A DNA stretch of 49,731 bases from an uncultured Candidatus Berkelbacteria bacterium (GTDB lineage Bacteria; Patescibacteriota; UBA1384; XYA2-FULL-43-10; CAINNR01): the NCBI GenBank assembly GCA_903851235.1, contig CAINNR010000035.1, positions 1 to 49,731 on the forward strand, written 5' to 3'. Below are positions 36,996-46,983 of this stretch, in pieces (the first letter of the stretch is position 1; each line of letters opens with the position of its first letter). The notes under the pieces are model-generated. The model did not search any database, was not told where the DNA came from, and saw nothing but the letters and a program-made list of their open reading frames with translations. The position numbers and the translations under genes are program-made.

Positions 36996-37163
36996 AGTTC
37001 TCCATGAAGCTTTTGTTGATAAGACTATCCAATTCGACCGAGATTGAATAGTTGGGGGCCCTTAAATTTTGCCGGTTGGACTCCTTTTATTGTTCCAAGG
37101 GTAGAACAGGAGAATAAAACCCAACAACAAAAATATAGCCGATTTTTTCTTAAAGGTCAAAAA

Positions 37164-37403
37164 CTAGAGCGATTCCGAACCGGATTTGCCGCCAAATAAG
37201 TAACCCACAACAATCAAAACTATTGTCGCGCCAACAAGTGCAGCAAAGAATTTTATCTGGCCGAGATTCTTGGCATCTCTTGCGATCAACAAGATCACGG
37301 CGATATAAGCTAGAACTACCAACCAACCCTGCCAAGAAATTGGCCGCCAACCCCAACCCCATCTTTTAGGCCCAAACCAAGGTTTTTTTGCTGTTTGTTT
37401 CAT
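37164..37403 (-). CDS. small membrane protein, hypothetical
   Basis: two hydrophobic segments; 4-bp overlap with 37400..38035. Confidence 0.5.
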   Translation of the reverse strand: MKQTAKKPWFGPKRWGWGWRPISWQGWLVVLAYIAVILLIARDAKNLGQIKFFAALVGATIVLIVVGYLFGGKSGSESL

Positions 37404-38035
37404 TTTTTGAAAATCACGACCCGATGAGAAAATGAATCTAAATTTGATTTATCAACTTCCAACTCCAGAACCTCTTTGACCGGCCAGCCAAGCGCTTCAA
37501 TAAATTTATCGACTCCGGCAATCGGCAAAGGAATAAAACTTTTTTTCAATTTATAGTGCATGGGCATTACAATTTTTGGCGATAACTGATTGACAATTTC
37601 CACCGCCATGTTGGCGTCAATGGTGAAAAATCCGCCGACTGGAATCATTAAGATATCAACAGCACCAATCTCTTTGATTTGATCTGCCGCTAGAATGTGA
37701 CCCAGGTCTCCAAGATGGCAAAGCGTTATCCCCTCAGTGCGGATTGTGTAGACGATATTTTCCCCGCGCTTCTTCCCACCAACGTCGTCGTGAAAAGTTT
37801 TAACACCGCTAATTTCAAATCCACCAATGGAAAAATTTCCCAGTTGATTAATTATTTGCGGCGAACCGCCGACACCTTTAGTGTAATTGTGGTCGCTATG
37901 TGAATGGGAAACAGTGACAACCGCCGCGGTTAAATCCGCTGGCATTCGCCCGATCATTGGGTTAAACGGGTCAGTGACCAGAGTTGTTTGGCTTTTGATA
38001 ATGAATGCCGATTGTCCCAAATGTTTAATCTTCAT
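37400..38035 (-). CDS. metallo-beta-lactamase-fold hydrolase (UPF0173-like)
   Basis: MKIKHLGQSAFIIKSQTTLVTDPF, SHSHSDHNY, CHLGDLGH, PMHYK. Confidence 0.8.
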   Translation of the reverse strand: MKIKHLGQSAFIIKSQTTLVTDPFNPMIGRMPADLTAAVVTVSHSHSDHNYTKGVGGSPQIINQLGNFSIGGFEISGVKTFHDDVGGKKRGENIVYTIRTEGITLCHLGDLGHILAADQIKEIGAVDILMIPVGGFFTIDANMAVEIVNQLSPKIVMPMHYKLKKSFIPLPIAGVDKFIEALGWPVKEVLELEVDKSNLDSFSHRVVIFKK

Positions 38036-38037
38036 GT

Positions 38038-40368
38038 TTATCTGTCGATAATATTTTGCATCAAGAGTCTTCTTTCAACCGAAGCAATAATTTTACGCGT
38101 CGAAATTGCTACATCCGGCGTGACTGAAACCGAAGTTGCGCCGTTTCGAACCATTAGCTCGGTAAATTCCGGATAAATTGATGGCGCTTGACCGCAGACC
38201 GAAACCGTGACGCCATGTTTGCGACAGGTTTTAATCACAAATTCGACCGACAATGAAATTGCCTCGTCGCGCTCATCGAATGACTTGGCCAAATTTTGGT
38301 TGTCGCGATCGACACCCAAGGTTAACTGAGTTAAATCATTTGTCCCAAGTGAAACGCCGTCAATACCGATCGCCAAAAATTTTTCCAATAAAATGACATT
38401 AGACGGCACTTCAACCATCATCCACAATTTAAAATCTGGTCCGCGGAACAATCCGGCACTTTCTAATAAATCTTTGCACTTTCGCATCTCATCAACAGTC
38501 CGAACAAAAGGAATCATAACATGAAGATTGTTTAAATCCATTTTGTTGCGGACAATCTTTATCGCTTCAAGTTCGAGGTTAAAAACATCAGGATTTGTTA
38601 TGTAGCGAAGCGCACCGCGCATTCCAAGCATTGGATTGTCTTCTTGACCTTCATATTTTTCACCACCTTTAAGTCCGCGATATTCGTTGGTTTTAAAATC
38701 CGTCGCGCGATAAACCACCGGGCGAGGAGCAAAAGCGGCGGCGATTTGGCCAATACCCTGCGCCAATTTTTTTGTAAACTCCTCGCCACGACCATCGGCA
38801 ATCATTGCTTGTGGATGTTCGCCAATTCCGGCAATAATAAACTCTGCTCGAAGCAGACCGACACCATCAACCGGCAGTTTGGCAACTTCTTCTGCCACCT
38901 CCGGCTCAGCCAAATTAACGTAAACTTTCGTCCCGGTTATCGGAATTTCCTCGGCTATCTGACTTCCAATATTTGATAAATTTTTTCCATCATTTGGACT
39001 TTGGACTTTGGAATTTGGAATTTCAACCGCACCTTTATAGACTTGACCTTTAACGCCATCAACGGTAACGATTTGACCAGTTTTTAATTTTGATGTCGCC
39101 GTTCCGGTACCAACAACGCAAGGAATCCCCAGCTCGCGAGAGACAATCGCCGCATGACAAGTTCGTCCACCGGTATCGGTGATAATTCCCTTTGCTCGTT
39201 TCATCGCCGGTACAAAATCCGGCGTTGTCATTTCGGTCACGAGAATATCCCCCGACTGAATTTTATCATTCTCCTCGCGACTATGAATAATTTTCACCGG
39301 ACCGGACGCCATCCCCATCGACGCCGCGGCGCCTTTGAGCAATACTTCGGCTTGATTTTCTGCAACAGATCCTTCGCTTGTTTCTTGTTTCTTGCCTAAT
39401 GTCGTGATCGGCCTTGATTGAACCATAAAAATTTTATTACCGGCAATTGCAAACTCGGTATCCTGCGGCGAATTATAGTGAGACTCAATTTTATTTCCCA
39501 GCTTCGCCAGCTCCAAAATTTGGGCGTCGGTAATTTTCTGATCTTTTCTGTCAGCGATCGGAACTGCAACATGTTTATCACCACCACCCGGCGCTCGGAT
39601 AATCTTCCACTCCTGACTATTCACTTCTTTGGCGCTGATCGTTTCCGTTGCTTTATCAACAAGATAGCGATCCGGTGTCACTGAACCGGAAACTATTGCT
39701 TCTCCCAAACCGTAGCCGGCCTCGATTATCAATTTTGATCTGTCGCCGGTCACCGGGTCAACAGTAAACATAATGCCGGATTTTTCCGATTGAACCATAA
39801 TTTGCACCGGCACCGCCAAGCCAACTTTCATTTGATCATAATTATTGATTGCCCGATAATAGATCGCCCGAGCCTCAAAAAGCGAGGCGTAGCATTTTTG
39901 CAATGCCAAAACGACCTCGGCCGGACCTCTGGTGTTTAAAAATGTTGCTTGCTGACCGGCAAAGGAGTCCTCAGCGCCATCTTCGGCTGTCGCTGACGAA
40001 CGAACGGCAACTTCGACATCGCCCAATTGTTTGTAATTTTTCTCAACTTCCAAAGCAATTTCCACTGGCATTTTAGCCGAGAGAATGTGGCGCTTTATGA
40101 CTTTCGACAAGGCGTTGAGTTTTTTTGAATCCTCTGGGTCCAAACCTTTTGTTGCCTTGGCAATCGCCGGACCGATTCCGGTTTTCAACAAAAAGTGATG
40201 ATAGGCATCAGCAGTGACAATGAAACCATTCGGCACCGGAAATCCGCCGCGGGTTAATTCGCCCAAATTCGCGCCCTTGCCACCGACAGTTGCTGTGTCA
40301 TCCTTGCCAACATCCTTAAACCAAACAATAAACGGTTTTGTAGTTTTCTTCACAATAGTACCCTCCAA
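38038..40368 (-). CDS. ppsA: phosphoenolpyruvate synthase (pyruvate, water dikinase)
   Basis: VGGKGANLGELT, FAGQQATFLN, GGRTCHAAIVSRELGIPCVVG (catalytic His), GVSLGTNDLTQLTLGVDRDN. Confidence 0.93.
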   Translation of the reverse strand: MEGTIVKKTTKPFIVWFKDVGKDDTATVGGKGANLGELTRGGFPVPNGFIVTADAYHHFLLKTGIGPAIAKATKGLDPEDSKKLNALSKVIKRHILSAKMPVEIALEVEKNYKQLGDVEVAVRSSATAEDGAEDSFAGQQATFLNTRGPAEVVLALQKCYASLFEARAIYYRAINNYDQMKVGLAVPVQIMVQSEKSGIMFTVDPVTGDRSKLIIEAGYGLGEAIVSGSVTPDRYLVDKATETISAKEVNSQEWKIIRAPGGGDKHVAVPIADRKDQKITDAQILELAKLGNKIESHYNSPQDTEFAIAGNKIFMVQSRPITTLGKKQETSEGSVAENQAEVLLKGAAASMGMASGPVKIIHSREENDKIQSGDILVTEMTTPDFVPAMKRAKGIITDTGGRTCHAAIVSRELGIPCVVGTGTATSKLKTGQIVTVDGVKGQVYKGAVEIPNSKVQSPNDGKNLSNIGSQIAEEIPITGTKVYVNLAEPEVAEEVAKLPVDGVGLLRAEFIIAGIGEHPQAMIADGRGEEFTKKLAQGIGQIAAAFAPRPVVYRATDFKTNEYRGLKGGEKYEGQEDNPMLGMRGALRYITNPDVFNLELEAIKIVRNKMDLNNLHVMIPFVRTVDEMRKCKDLLESAGLFRGPDFKLWMMVEVPSNVILLEKFLAIGIDGVSLGTNDLTQLTLGVDRDNQNLAKSFDERDEAISLSVEFVIKTCRKHGVTVSVCGQAPSIYPEFTELMVRNGATSVSVTPDVAISTRKIIASVERRLLMQNIIDR

Positions 40369-40518
40369 AGATTAAATCATAAATTATGAATTAAGAATAA
40401 TGGGATCGAACCATAATTCGCAATTCATAGCTCATAATTCTTTTCTATTGTATCATAATTTACCTTGAAGTTTCTACAAAATGCTGTATTATAAAAAGCA
40501 CCACCAAGAAAGGGTGAT

Positions 40519-41079
40519 GTGGAGATGGGAAACAAAGTAGACGAGATTCGTACCAAGGCCGAAGAAGCAAAAGCGGAGATCGATAAAGTGACAAAAGCCA
40601 AAGTTGACGCTATTCAACAAGTGTGTAGACACGAATTTGTTTCAGATAGATTCATCATCGGATTTGAAATCGATAAATGCACAAAGTGCAATCTTACGAA
40701 AAGAGCCCCCTGCTTTCACGAATTTGCTCCGAAGCGACCAACCATTGATGGTGAAATCGTCGTCATAGATTGCGAAGTAGACGACTTTCATCAAAGCACA
40801 AGACCCTATTTCATCGCAATCTGTACAAAATGCGGCTTCGAGAAAAAGCTAACTGCTGGTTGCAATTGCCCAAAATGCCTTGGGGTCAATGTTATCTGTG
40901 AGGGAAGATTCGAAAATGGATACATTAGCGACATCAACAAACCGAAACTTCGACAAGCTGATCTTCCTGACTGTGTAAGTGGTTTTACTTCAGCAACTGC
41001 TCAGTGGATTGAAGTCTACTACTGCCCAGACTGTGGTTGTAAGTTTGCCACCATGGACAGAAACATTCCCATCCCGTAA
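40519..41079 (+). CDS. hypothetical protein with several CxxC zinc-ribbon-like motifs
   Basis: CTKCNL, CTKCGF, CNCPKC, CPDCGC; own promoter-like region and terminator. Confidence 0.55.
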   Translation: MEMGNKVDEIRTKAEEAKAEIDKVTKAKVDAIQQVCRHEFVSDRFIIGFEIDKCTKCNLTKRAPCFHEFAPKRPTIDGEIVVIDCEVDDFHQSTRPYFIAICTKCGFEKKLTAGCNCPKCLGVNVICEGRFENGYISDINKPKLRQADLPDCVSGFTSATAQWIEVYYCPDCGCKFATMDRNIPIP

Positions 41080-41085
41080 TCAACC

Positions 41086-41110
41086 GGCTACCGACTAGGT
41101 AGCCTTTTTT
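41086..41110 (+). terminator. intrinsic terminator (overlaps recX stop on the opposite strand)
   Basis: ggctacc-gacta-ggtagcc followed by tttttt. Confidence 0.8.
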
Positions 41111-41553
41111 AATTTCTCGGTGACAACGTCGCGAACTTTTTCCCACTCAAATCCACGGGATAATAAATGACGCGACAATTTTCCGTAGATTTTTTCTGGC
41201 GGGATTTTTATATTTTTCCTCAGCCAGCGATCCGCCAACTCTTCAATTTCCGACGGCAAATCGGCATTCTCGACCAAAGTTTTCTCAATAATTTCTTTTG
41301 GAATTTTCTTTTCCAGCAATTTATTTTGCAGATAATACTTGCCAACCGGCTTAATGGTTTTTTTAAATCGAACAAAATTTGCCGCAAACTTTTCATCATC
41401 CAAAAAATTCTTTTGGGTCAGAAATTTCAGCGTCTGGGAAATTTCTTCATCGGAAAATTCTTTTCGACGAAGTTTCCCCTCCATTTCGCCGATGCTTCGA
41501 TCACGCGATTTTAAGAGATAAAAGGCATATTCAAGTGGTTTGAGCTTTCCCAT
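41095..41553 (-). CDS. recX: RecX family regulatory protein
   Basis: AFYLLKSRDRSIGEMEGKLRRKEFSDEEISQTLKFLTQKNFLDDEKFAANFVR. Confidence 0.8.
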   Translation of the reverse strand: MGKLKPLEYAFYLLKSRDRSIGEMEGKLRRKEFSDEEISQTLKFLTQKNFLDDEKFAANFVRFKKTIKPVGKYYLQNKLLEKKIPKEIIEKTLVENADLPSEIEELADRWLRKNIKIPPEKIYGKLSRHLLSRGFEWEKVRDVVTEKLKKAT

Positions 41554-41616
41554 AAGTCAATTATAACAAAAAACCACCGGCCAAAGAGGCCAGTGGAGAG
41601 AAATTGTAAGCAAAGC

Positions 41617-41904
41617 TTATTTCTTTCCCTGATCTTCTGAATCTTTGAACATCCCGTAGACGGCAATCATTACCGACAATATTAAAACGTCGCGGGCAAG
41701 GTCGGCAATCAATCTGGCCCCATCACCAATTTTCATGTCAAACATTACAGACACTGCAACAACCAAGGCAGGCCAATAATACCAACGGCCAGGCTGAGTT
41801 TTGTTCCCATAATACCAACCGACAAGTATTCCGACAAAAACATCAAACAAAATTATGGACAACGGCACCGGTGCCATGGTCATTGGGCACACACTTCCCT
41901 TCAT
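41617..41904 (-). CDS. small membrane protein, hypothetical
   Basis: ORF with about 3 hydrophobic segments. Confidence 0.45.
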   Translation of the reverse strand: MKGSVCPMTMAPVPLSIILFDVFVGILVGWYYGNKTQPGRWYYWPALVVAVSVMFDMKIGDGARLIADLARDVLILSVMIAVYGMFKDSEDQGKK

Positions 41905-42054
41905 AGGTATACGAGCACGTCTTCAGTGTATCAAAAAAGAACTCCAAGTCAATAACTTCGGTTTATTAACATGCCTCAATGTCTCAATTAGGCAATTTTT
42001 AAGAAATAAAACTTATATTCCAACAGCTTTAACTTTTTTTCATTTTAGATCAAG

Positions 42055-43113
42055 TTAAACCTCCTGGGATTTTTCGCTAATTTTGGTTTTAATTTCCTCG
42101 GTGATTTTCGGATGTTCCTTTAAAAATGCGCGAGCGCCCTCTTTACCTTGACCAATTTTTTCGCCGTTATAGGAAATCCAAGCGCCGGCTTTTTCGATAA
42201 TGCCTTCGGCAACGCCAAGATCAATAATTTCGCCTTCATGATCAATCCCCTGACCAAACATAATATCAAATTCGGCGGTTTTAAACGGTGGCGCAACTTT
42301 ATTTTTCACCACTTTAACCCCGACATGATTGCCAACATTCTCCTCACCCCGTTTCAGTGTTGCTTTACGACGAATTTCCAAGCGAACCGAGGCATAAAAT
42401 TTTAAGGCATTGCCACCGGTTGTCGTTTCCGGATTGCCGAACATCACACCAATCTTCATTCTGATTTGATTAATAAAAATCACCATTGTCTTTGATTTCG
42501 AAATAACGCCGGTCAACTTCCTCAAAGCCTGACTCATTAACCGGGCCTGAACGCCCATCATTGAGTCACCCATTTCGCCCTCAATTTCCGCTCGCGGCAC
42601 AAGCGCAGCAACCGAATCGATAACGATAACATCAACGGCATTTGAACGAACCAGGGTTTCACAGATTTCTAACGCTTGTTCGCCGGTATCCGGCTGGGAG
42701 ATCAGCAGGTCATCAAGATTAACACCGATTCGTTTGGCATACTCCGGATCGAATGCATGTTCGGCGTCGATAAAAGCCGCCAAGCCGCCGGTTTTTTGGG
42801 CTTCGGAAATAACATGAATTGCCAAAGTGGTTTTGCCCGACGATTCCGGACCATAGATTTCAATTACTCGACCGCGTGGCAAGCCGCCAACTCCAAGCGC
42901 CAAATCTAGCGCAAATGAGCCGGTTGAAATCACTGAAACGTCCATTTTGTTATCGGAGCCATACTTCATAATCGAACCTTTGCCGAACTGTTTTTCAATT
43001 GAGGCCAAGGCAACATCAAGCGCGGCATTTTTTGCCGTTCGAATATTTTGTTTTTCAATCTTTTGTTTTTCTTTTGCCTTTTCCTCAATCTCCTCCGGAC
43101 TCTTCTTCACCAT
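42055..43113 (-). CDS. recA: recombinase RecA
   Basis: [79 protein letters not shown]. Confidence 0.97.
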   Translation of the reverse strand: MVKKSPEEIEEKAKEKQKIEKQNIRTAKNAALDVALASIEKQFGKGSIMKYGSDNKMDVSVISTGSFALDLALGVGGLPRGRVIEIYGPESSGKTTLAIHVISEAQKTGGLAAFIDAEHAFDPEYAKRIGVNLDDLLISQPDTGEQALEICETLVRSNAVDVIVIDSVAALVPRAEIEGEMGDSMMGVQARLMSQALRKLTGVISKSKTMVIFINQIRMKIGVMFGNPETTTGGNALKFYASVRLEIRRKATLKRGEENVGNHVGVKVVKNKVAPPFKTAEFDIMFGQGIDHEGEIIDLGVAEGIIEKAGAWISYNGEKIGQGKEGARAFLKEHPKITEEIKTKISEKSQEV

Positions 43114-43221
43114 AATTTTCTCCAGTTAATTATTCCCAAAACTTTTAACTTTTTGATTACAATTTTAACTTCCTATCTCGGATCGCGCAAGGCGAGACGG
43201 GTTTTGGTTTTGATTTTTGAG

Positions 43222-43923
43222 CTATTTTTCCGCTGTTTTTGTTTTTCGCTCGACAACAAAAACCTTACTCTCCTCTTTGTTTGCTTTATTGGTCGCGGTT
43301 ATGATGATTGTATTCAGACCGGTTTGCAAAGCGATTTGTTGCTGAAATCGGCCATCGAAGTTAACGGTAATCGGCTGTTTGTTAACCGCTAAATTGACGC
43401 CGGCATCGGTTTTACCCGCAACCAAGATTTGGTCGGACTCGACAACCATATCCTTGCTCGGACTATCAATCGCCAATTTGGGAACCGAAGCGAAGCTTAC
43501 AACTTGGAGGATAATATAAACGACGGCCGACAGACAAAAAACTGCGCCGGCAAAAATTGCAATTACTTTCGGCGTAATAACAAAAGTTCTCTCTTTTATT
43601 ATGCTGTCGGTGCGAAATTCATCCTGGTGAAAAGAGTTTTTACCCAATTTTTGTTGTTGCCAAAGACCAGCGATTTTTTCCGGCTCTAACCCAAGATATT
43701 CGGCATAAGTCGCCAGAAATCCTTTGGTGTAAATGTCGTTTGGCAAAAGATCAAAATCTTCGTTTTCCAAAGCCTCAAGATATTTCGCACGAACTTTGGT
43801 CGAAAGTTCAGCCTCAATTAAATCAACACCCTTTCTTTTTCGAGCGCGACGTAATTTTTCTCCCAAAGTATGAACTGTTCTAATTTTATGAAGATTAAAT
43901 CCAGCAGCTGTCATTTTTATCAA
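43222..43923 (-). CDS. RodZ-like HTH-TM protein
   Basis: HTH_25-like LGEKLRRARKRKGVDLIEAELSTKVRAKYLEALENEDFDLLP, central TM, C-terminal beta-rich domain. Confidence 0.75.
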   Translation of the reverse strand: MIKMTAAGFNLHKIRTVHTLGEKLRRARKRKGVDLIEAELSTKVRAKYLEALENEDFDLLPNDIYTKGFLATYAEYLGLEPEKIAGLWQQQKLGKNSFHQDEFRTDSIIKERTFVITPKVIAIFAGAVFCLSAVVYIILQVVSFASVPKLAIDSPSKDMVVESDQILVAGKTDAGVNLAVNKQPITVNFDGRFQQQIALQTGLNTIIITATNKANKEESKVFVVERKTKTAEK

Positions 43924-44003
43924 AGATAAAAATTAAATTTATAATTTCTAAATAAAGCCCAAAACTTTAGGCACTTGACATTCTGATTTCGCCATTTTCC
44001 TCA

Positions 44004-46319
44004 CTAGTAGTCTTGTCTAAATTGGTCGTCATCGCCAGCAATTGATTGATCGGTGTTGATTAAAATATCTCGTGGCTTGGCGCCGTTCGATGGACCGATA
44101 ACTCCCTCCTGTTCCATAATATCCAGAAGTCTTGCAGCCCTAGCATAACCGACCCGCAACCGACGTTGCAAGAGCGAGGCTGAAGCCTGACCGGAATTTG
44201 TCACAACTGTTAACGCTTCTTCGTATAAATCGTCATCAATTGAACCGCCGGCATTGCGACCGCCCATAGCCTTTGCTGGCCGGAATGAAACAATTGATTC
44301 GTCATATTCGGCTTGGCCCTGCTTTTTCAAAAAATCAACCAGTTCATTAATCTCCTTATCGGAAACAAAACAGCCCTGAATACGACGCGGTTTGGCTAAA
44401 CCATTACCGATAAAAAGCATATCGCCATTACCCAGCAGTTTCTCTGCGCCAGACATGTCAAGAATCGTCCGCGAATCAATTTGTGATGCGGTAGCAAAAG
44501 CGATTCGTGAGGTAATATTGGCTTTAATCAAACCAGTTAGAACATCAACCGACGGTCGCTGAGTCGCGACAATTAAGTGGATGCCGGTAGCGCGAGCCAT
44601 TTGAGCAATTCGGACAATTGAAGCCTCAACCTCGTTGGCAGAAACCGCCATCAAATCAGCCAATTCGTCAATGATAATAACAATATATGGCAACTTCCCT
44701 TCCAGCCCCGGCGATTCATTATAGGCGACAATATTTCTTTTGCCGATTTCGGCAAACATTTTGTAGCGTCGCTCCATTTCGTAAACCGTCCACTTTAAGG
44801 CCGAGACGGTTTTATCAACCTCGGTTACTACCGGCGTGTACAGGTGTGGAATTCCGTTGTAATTGGTTAGCTCGACTCGTTTCGGATCAATGAGGATTAA
44901 TTTCATGTCCTCCGGCGAATTGTGAAAAAGAAAAGTTGTAATAATTGAATTGATGCAAATTGATTTTCCCGAACCGGTGGCGCCGGCGATCATCATGTGC
45001 GGCATTTTTTCCAGATCGATGGCAACCGGAGCGCCAGCAACATCACGACCAAGCGCGATCGCCAATTTGCTCTTTTCGGCTTTAAATTGCGGCGACGCCA
45101 TCACCTCTTTTAGCGTCACTTTTGCGGCAAGCAAATTTGGAACTTCGATACCAATAGCCGATTTGCCGGGAATCGGGGCCTCAACACGCAAACTTTTTGC
45201 CGCCAAGGCCAAGGCAATATCATTGCCACGAGTCGTAATTTGATTTAATTTTACTCCCTCGTTCGGCCGCAGTGTGTACTGGGTTACCGTTGGACCGACA
45301 TTGACATCCTGCATTTTGACTTCAATACCAAAACTCTGAAAACATTTTTTGATCGTTTCGACATTTTTGCCGATATCACCGGACTTGGCAACATCGTTTG
45401 ACTCCAAAAGCAGATCATAGGTCGGGAACTGCCAAACTCGGCCGGCATTAGTTTTGACCGCCGGACGCGGTGCCGATTCGATTACTGGAGCTCTCGGCAC
45501 CTCCTCAATTTTCGGTCGACGCGATAAGGTCCCAAGACCGCGACGAACTCTTTCCATAAAACTGGCTCGACGTGGCTCCAGCTCCTCCTCCTGCCCCTGC
45601 CGATGAACTTTAACACCAGTGGGAACAGGCGCTTCTTCCTCTTCGCGTCTTTCGGTTTTAAGTCCGAAGATTTTTGCAAATGATAAATTGAAGGTAATCA
45701 TCACCGAAACCAAAGTAACGGCGATTAAAATTACAAAGGCTGGGAAAATTCCGACTGACGCTCGTAGCGGCGCTGAAATTAAGTAACCAAAAATTCCACC
45801 ACCTTGACCATTGATCGCGGCATTTTTGGCATCAACCGCCGGAATAAATAAGTGAATTAGTGCCGGAAAAAATAGAAAAAAGAGGACAATCCCGACAAAG
45901 CGGGCCATTTTAACGCCACCTTTGGGCGGAAAGAGGATGATTGTGCCGAGATAAAATAGTGTGACCGGAACAAGATAGCCAACGATTGTGCCGAAAAGTT
46001 TGTAATCTAGTATTTTCAACTGTTCACCCAGCTGGCCGGCGGCACCGAAGATCCCTAAAAAGGAAACAATCGCAAAGATCATTAAAAAAACAGCAAAAAT
46101 CTCCCGCCAAGTATCAGTGCCAAGACCGAGTGTCCAATCAAAGACAAAATTGCCCCACTCGTCTTCCTTCTGCCACCATAGCGGTTTTTTCTGTTTATGT
46201 TTTGGATACTTGCGTCGCCTGCCCAATTTGCCCTCACTTTTTATTTGTCTTCGGGATGATAAAACAATAAGAATAACATCTAAAGTGTTTGACACTATTA
46301 TACCACAAGCAAAAATCAA
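44004..46319 (-). CDS. ftsK: DNA translocase FtsK/SpoIIIE
   Basis: 4 TM N-terminus, PHMMIAGATGSGKSICIN, GIHLIVATQRPSVDVLTGLIKANITSRIAFATASQIDSRTILD, gamma winged helix. Confidence 0.95.
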   Translation of the reverse strand: MIFACGIIVSNTLDVILIVLSSRRQIKSEGKLGRRRKYPKHKQKKPLWWQKEDEWGNFVFDWTLGLGTDTWREIFAVFLMIFAIVSFLGIFGAAGQLGEQLKILDYKLFGTIVGYLVPVTLFYLGTIILFPPKGGVKMARFVGIVLFFLFFPALIHLFIPAVDAKNAAINGQGGGIFGYLISAPLRASVGIFPAFVILIAVTLVSVMITFNLSFAKIFGLKTERREEEEAPVPTGVKVHRQGQEEELEPRRASFMERVRRGLGTLSRRPKIEEVPRAPVIESAPRPAVKTNAGRVWQFPTYDLLLESNDVAKSGDIGKNVETIKKCFQSFGIEVKMQDVNVGPTVTQYTLRPNEGVKLNQITTRGNDIALALAAKSLRVEAPIPGKSAIGIEVPNLLAAKVTLKEVMASPQFKAEKSKLAIALGRDVAGAPVAIDLEKMPHMMIAGATGSGKSICINSIITTFLFHNSPEDMKLILIDPKRVELTNYNGIPHLYTPVVTEVDKTVSALKWTVYEMERRYKMFAEIGKRNIVAYNESPGLEGKLPYIVIIIDELADLMAVSANEVEASIVRIAQMARATGIHLIVATQRPSVDVLTGLIKANITSRIAFATASQIDSRTILDMSGAEKLLGNGDMLFIGNGLAKPRRIQGCFVSDKEINELVDFLKKQGQAEYDESIVSFRPAKAMGGRNAGGSIDDDLYEEALTVVTNSGQASASLLQRRLRVGYARAARLLDIMEQEGVIGPSNGAKPRDILINTDQSIAGDDDQFRQDY

Positions 46320-46338
46320 AAATATACCATGGTTGGAA

Positions 46339-46367
46339 TTGACAGTCTAAGATCATTTTGATATACT
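46339..46367 (+). promoter_or_regulatory. sigma-70-type promoter
   Basis: TTGACA (46339-46344), 17-nt spacer, TATACT (46362-46367). Confidence 0.65.
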
Positions 46368-46407
46368 CCCCGAGTAATTAGTCGACAAAAAACGAGGGGG
46401 TAGTACA

Positions 46408-46893
46408 GTGCCAAAACCCAAGGTCACGTGGGCATATGATTGGGATATCATGAAGCTGTTGGACGAGTTTGACCGGAATTGCAGTCGCGGGGGGCAGGCC
46501 AGCATTCCGATTGACTACAGCATTCTCAAAGGAGTCGATTCAGCCGGGTCTAACCCTTTCCAACTAGGCCGGTATCTGAAAGGTGTTCTGCGCGCCCGAA
46601 TTCTTGGCAAAATTCCTCCATTCAAACGCGGAGACAAAGTAACCGTAACGGATGCTGTCACTTGTATTTCGATTGACTCGGCTGTTGGCGGTGTCGTCGG
46701 GGAATATCGGAAATTCATGAGATTCGATGACGAAGAGCAGTCAATTGTATTCCCAAAAGATCGTTTAACCATTGATCGAATCTGGTTTAACGACGATGAC
46801 AATTGGTATGTTGAATTCACGGAAATAAAGTATCCCAGAATTGAAGGGAGACCGGTATTCCCTTGCGCCGGACTAATTCCGACCAAAAGCTGA
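46408..46893 (+). CDS. hypothetical protein (orphan, single-gene unit)
   Basis: GTG start after gaggggg RBS, promoter upstream, terminator downstream. Confidence 0.55.
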   Translation: MPKPKVTWAYDWDIMKLLDEFDRNCSRGGQASIPIDYSILKGVDSAGSNPFQLGRYLKGVLRARILGKIPPFKRGDKVTVTDAVTCISIDSAVGGVVGEYRKFMRFDDEEQSIVFPKDRLTIDRIWFNDDDNWYVEFTEIKYPRIEGRPVFPCAGLIPTKS

Positions 46894-46916
46894 TTGAAAC
46901 TGATTAAAGAACCCAA

Positions 46917-46955
46917 AGCGGTCGCAGGCTTTCGCCCACGACCGCTATTTTTTTT
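46917..46955 (+). terminator. intrinsic terminator
   Basis: agcggtcg-caggctttcgccca-cgaccgct followed by atttttttt. Confidence 0.8.
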
Positions 46956-46983
46956 GCTTATTAGTTTAAGACTTATGACTTTT

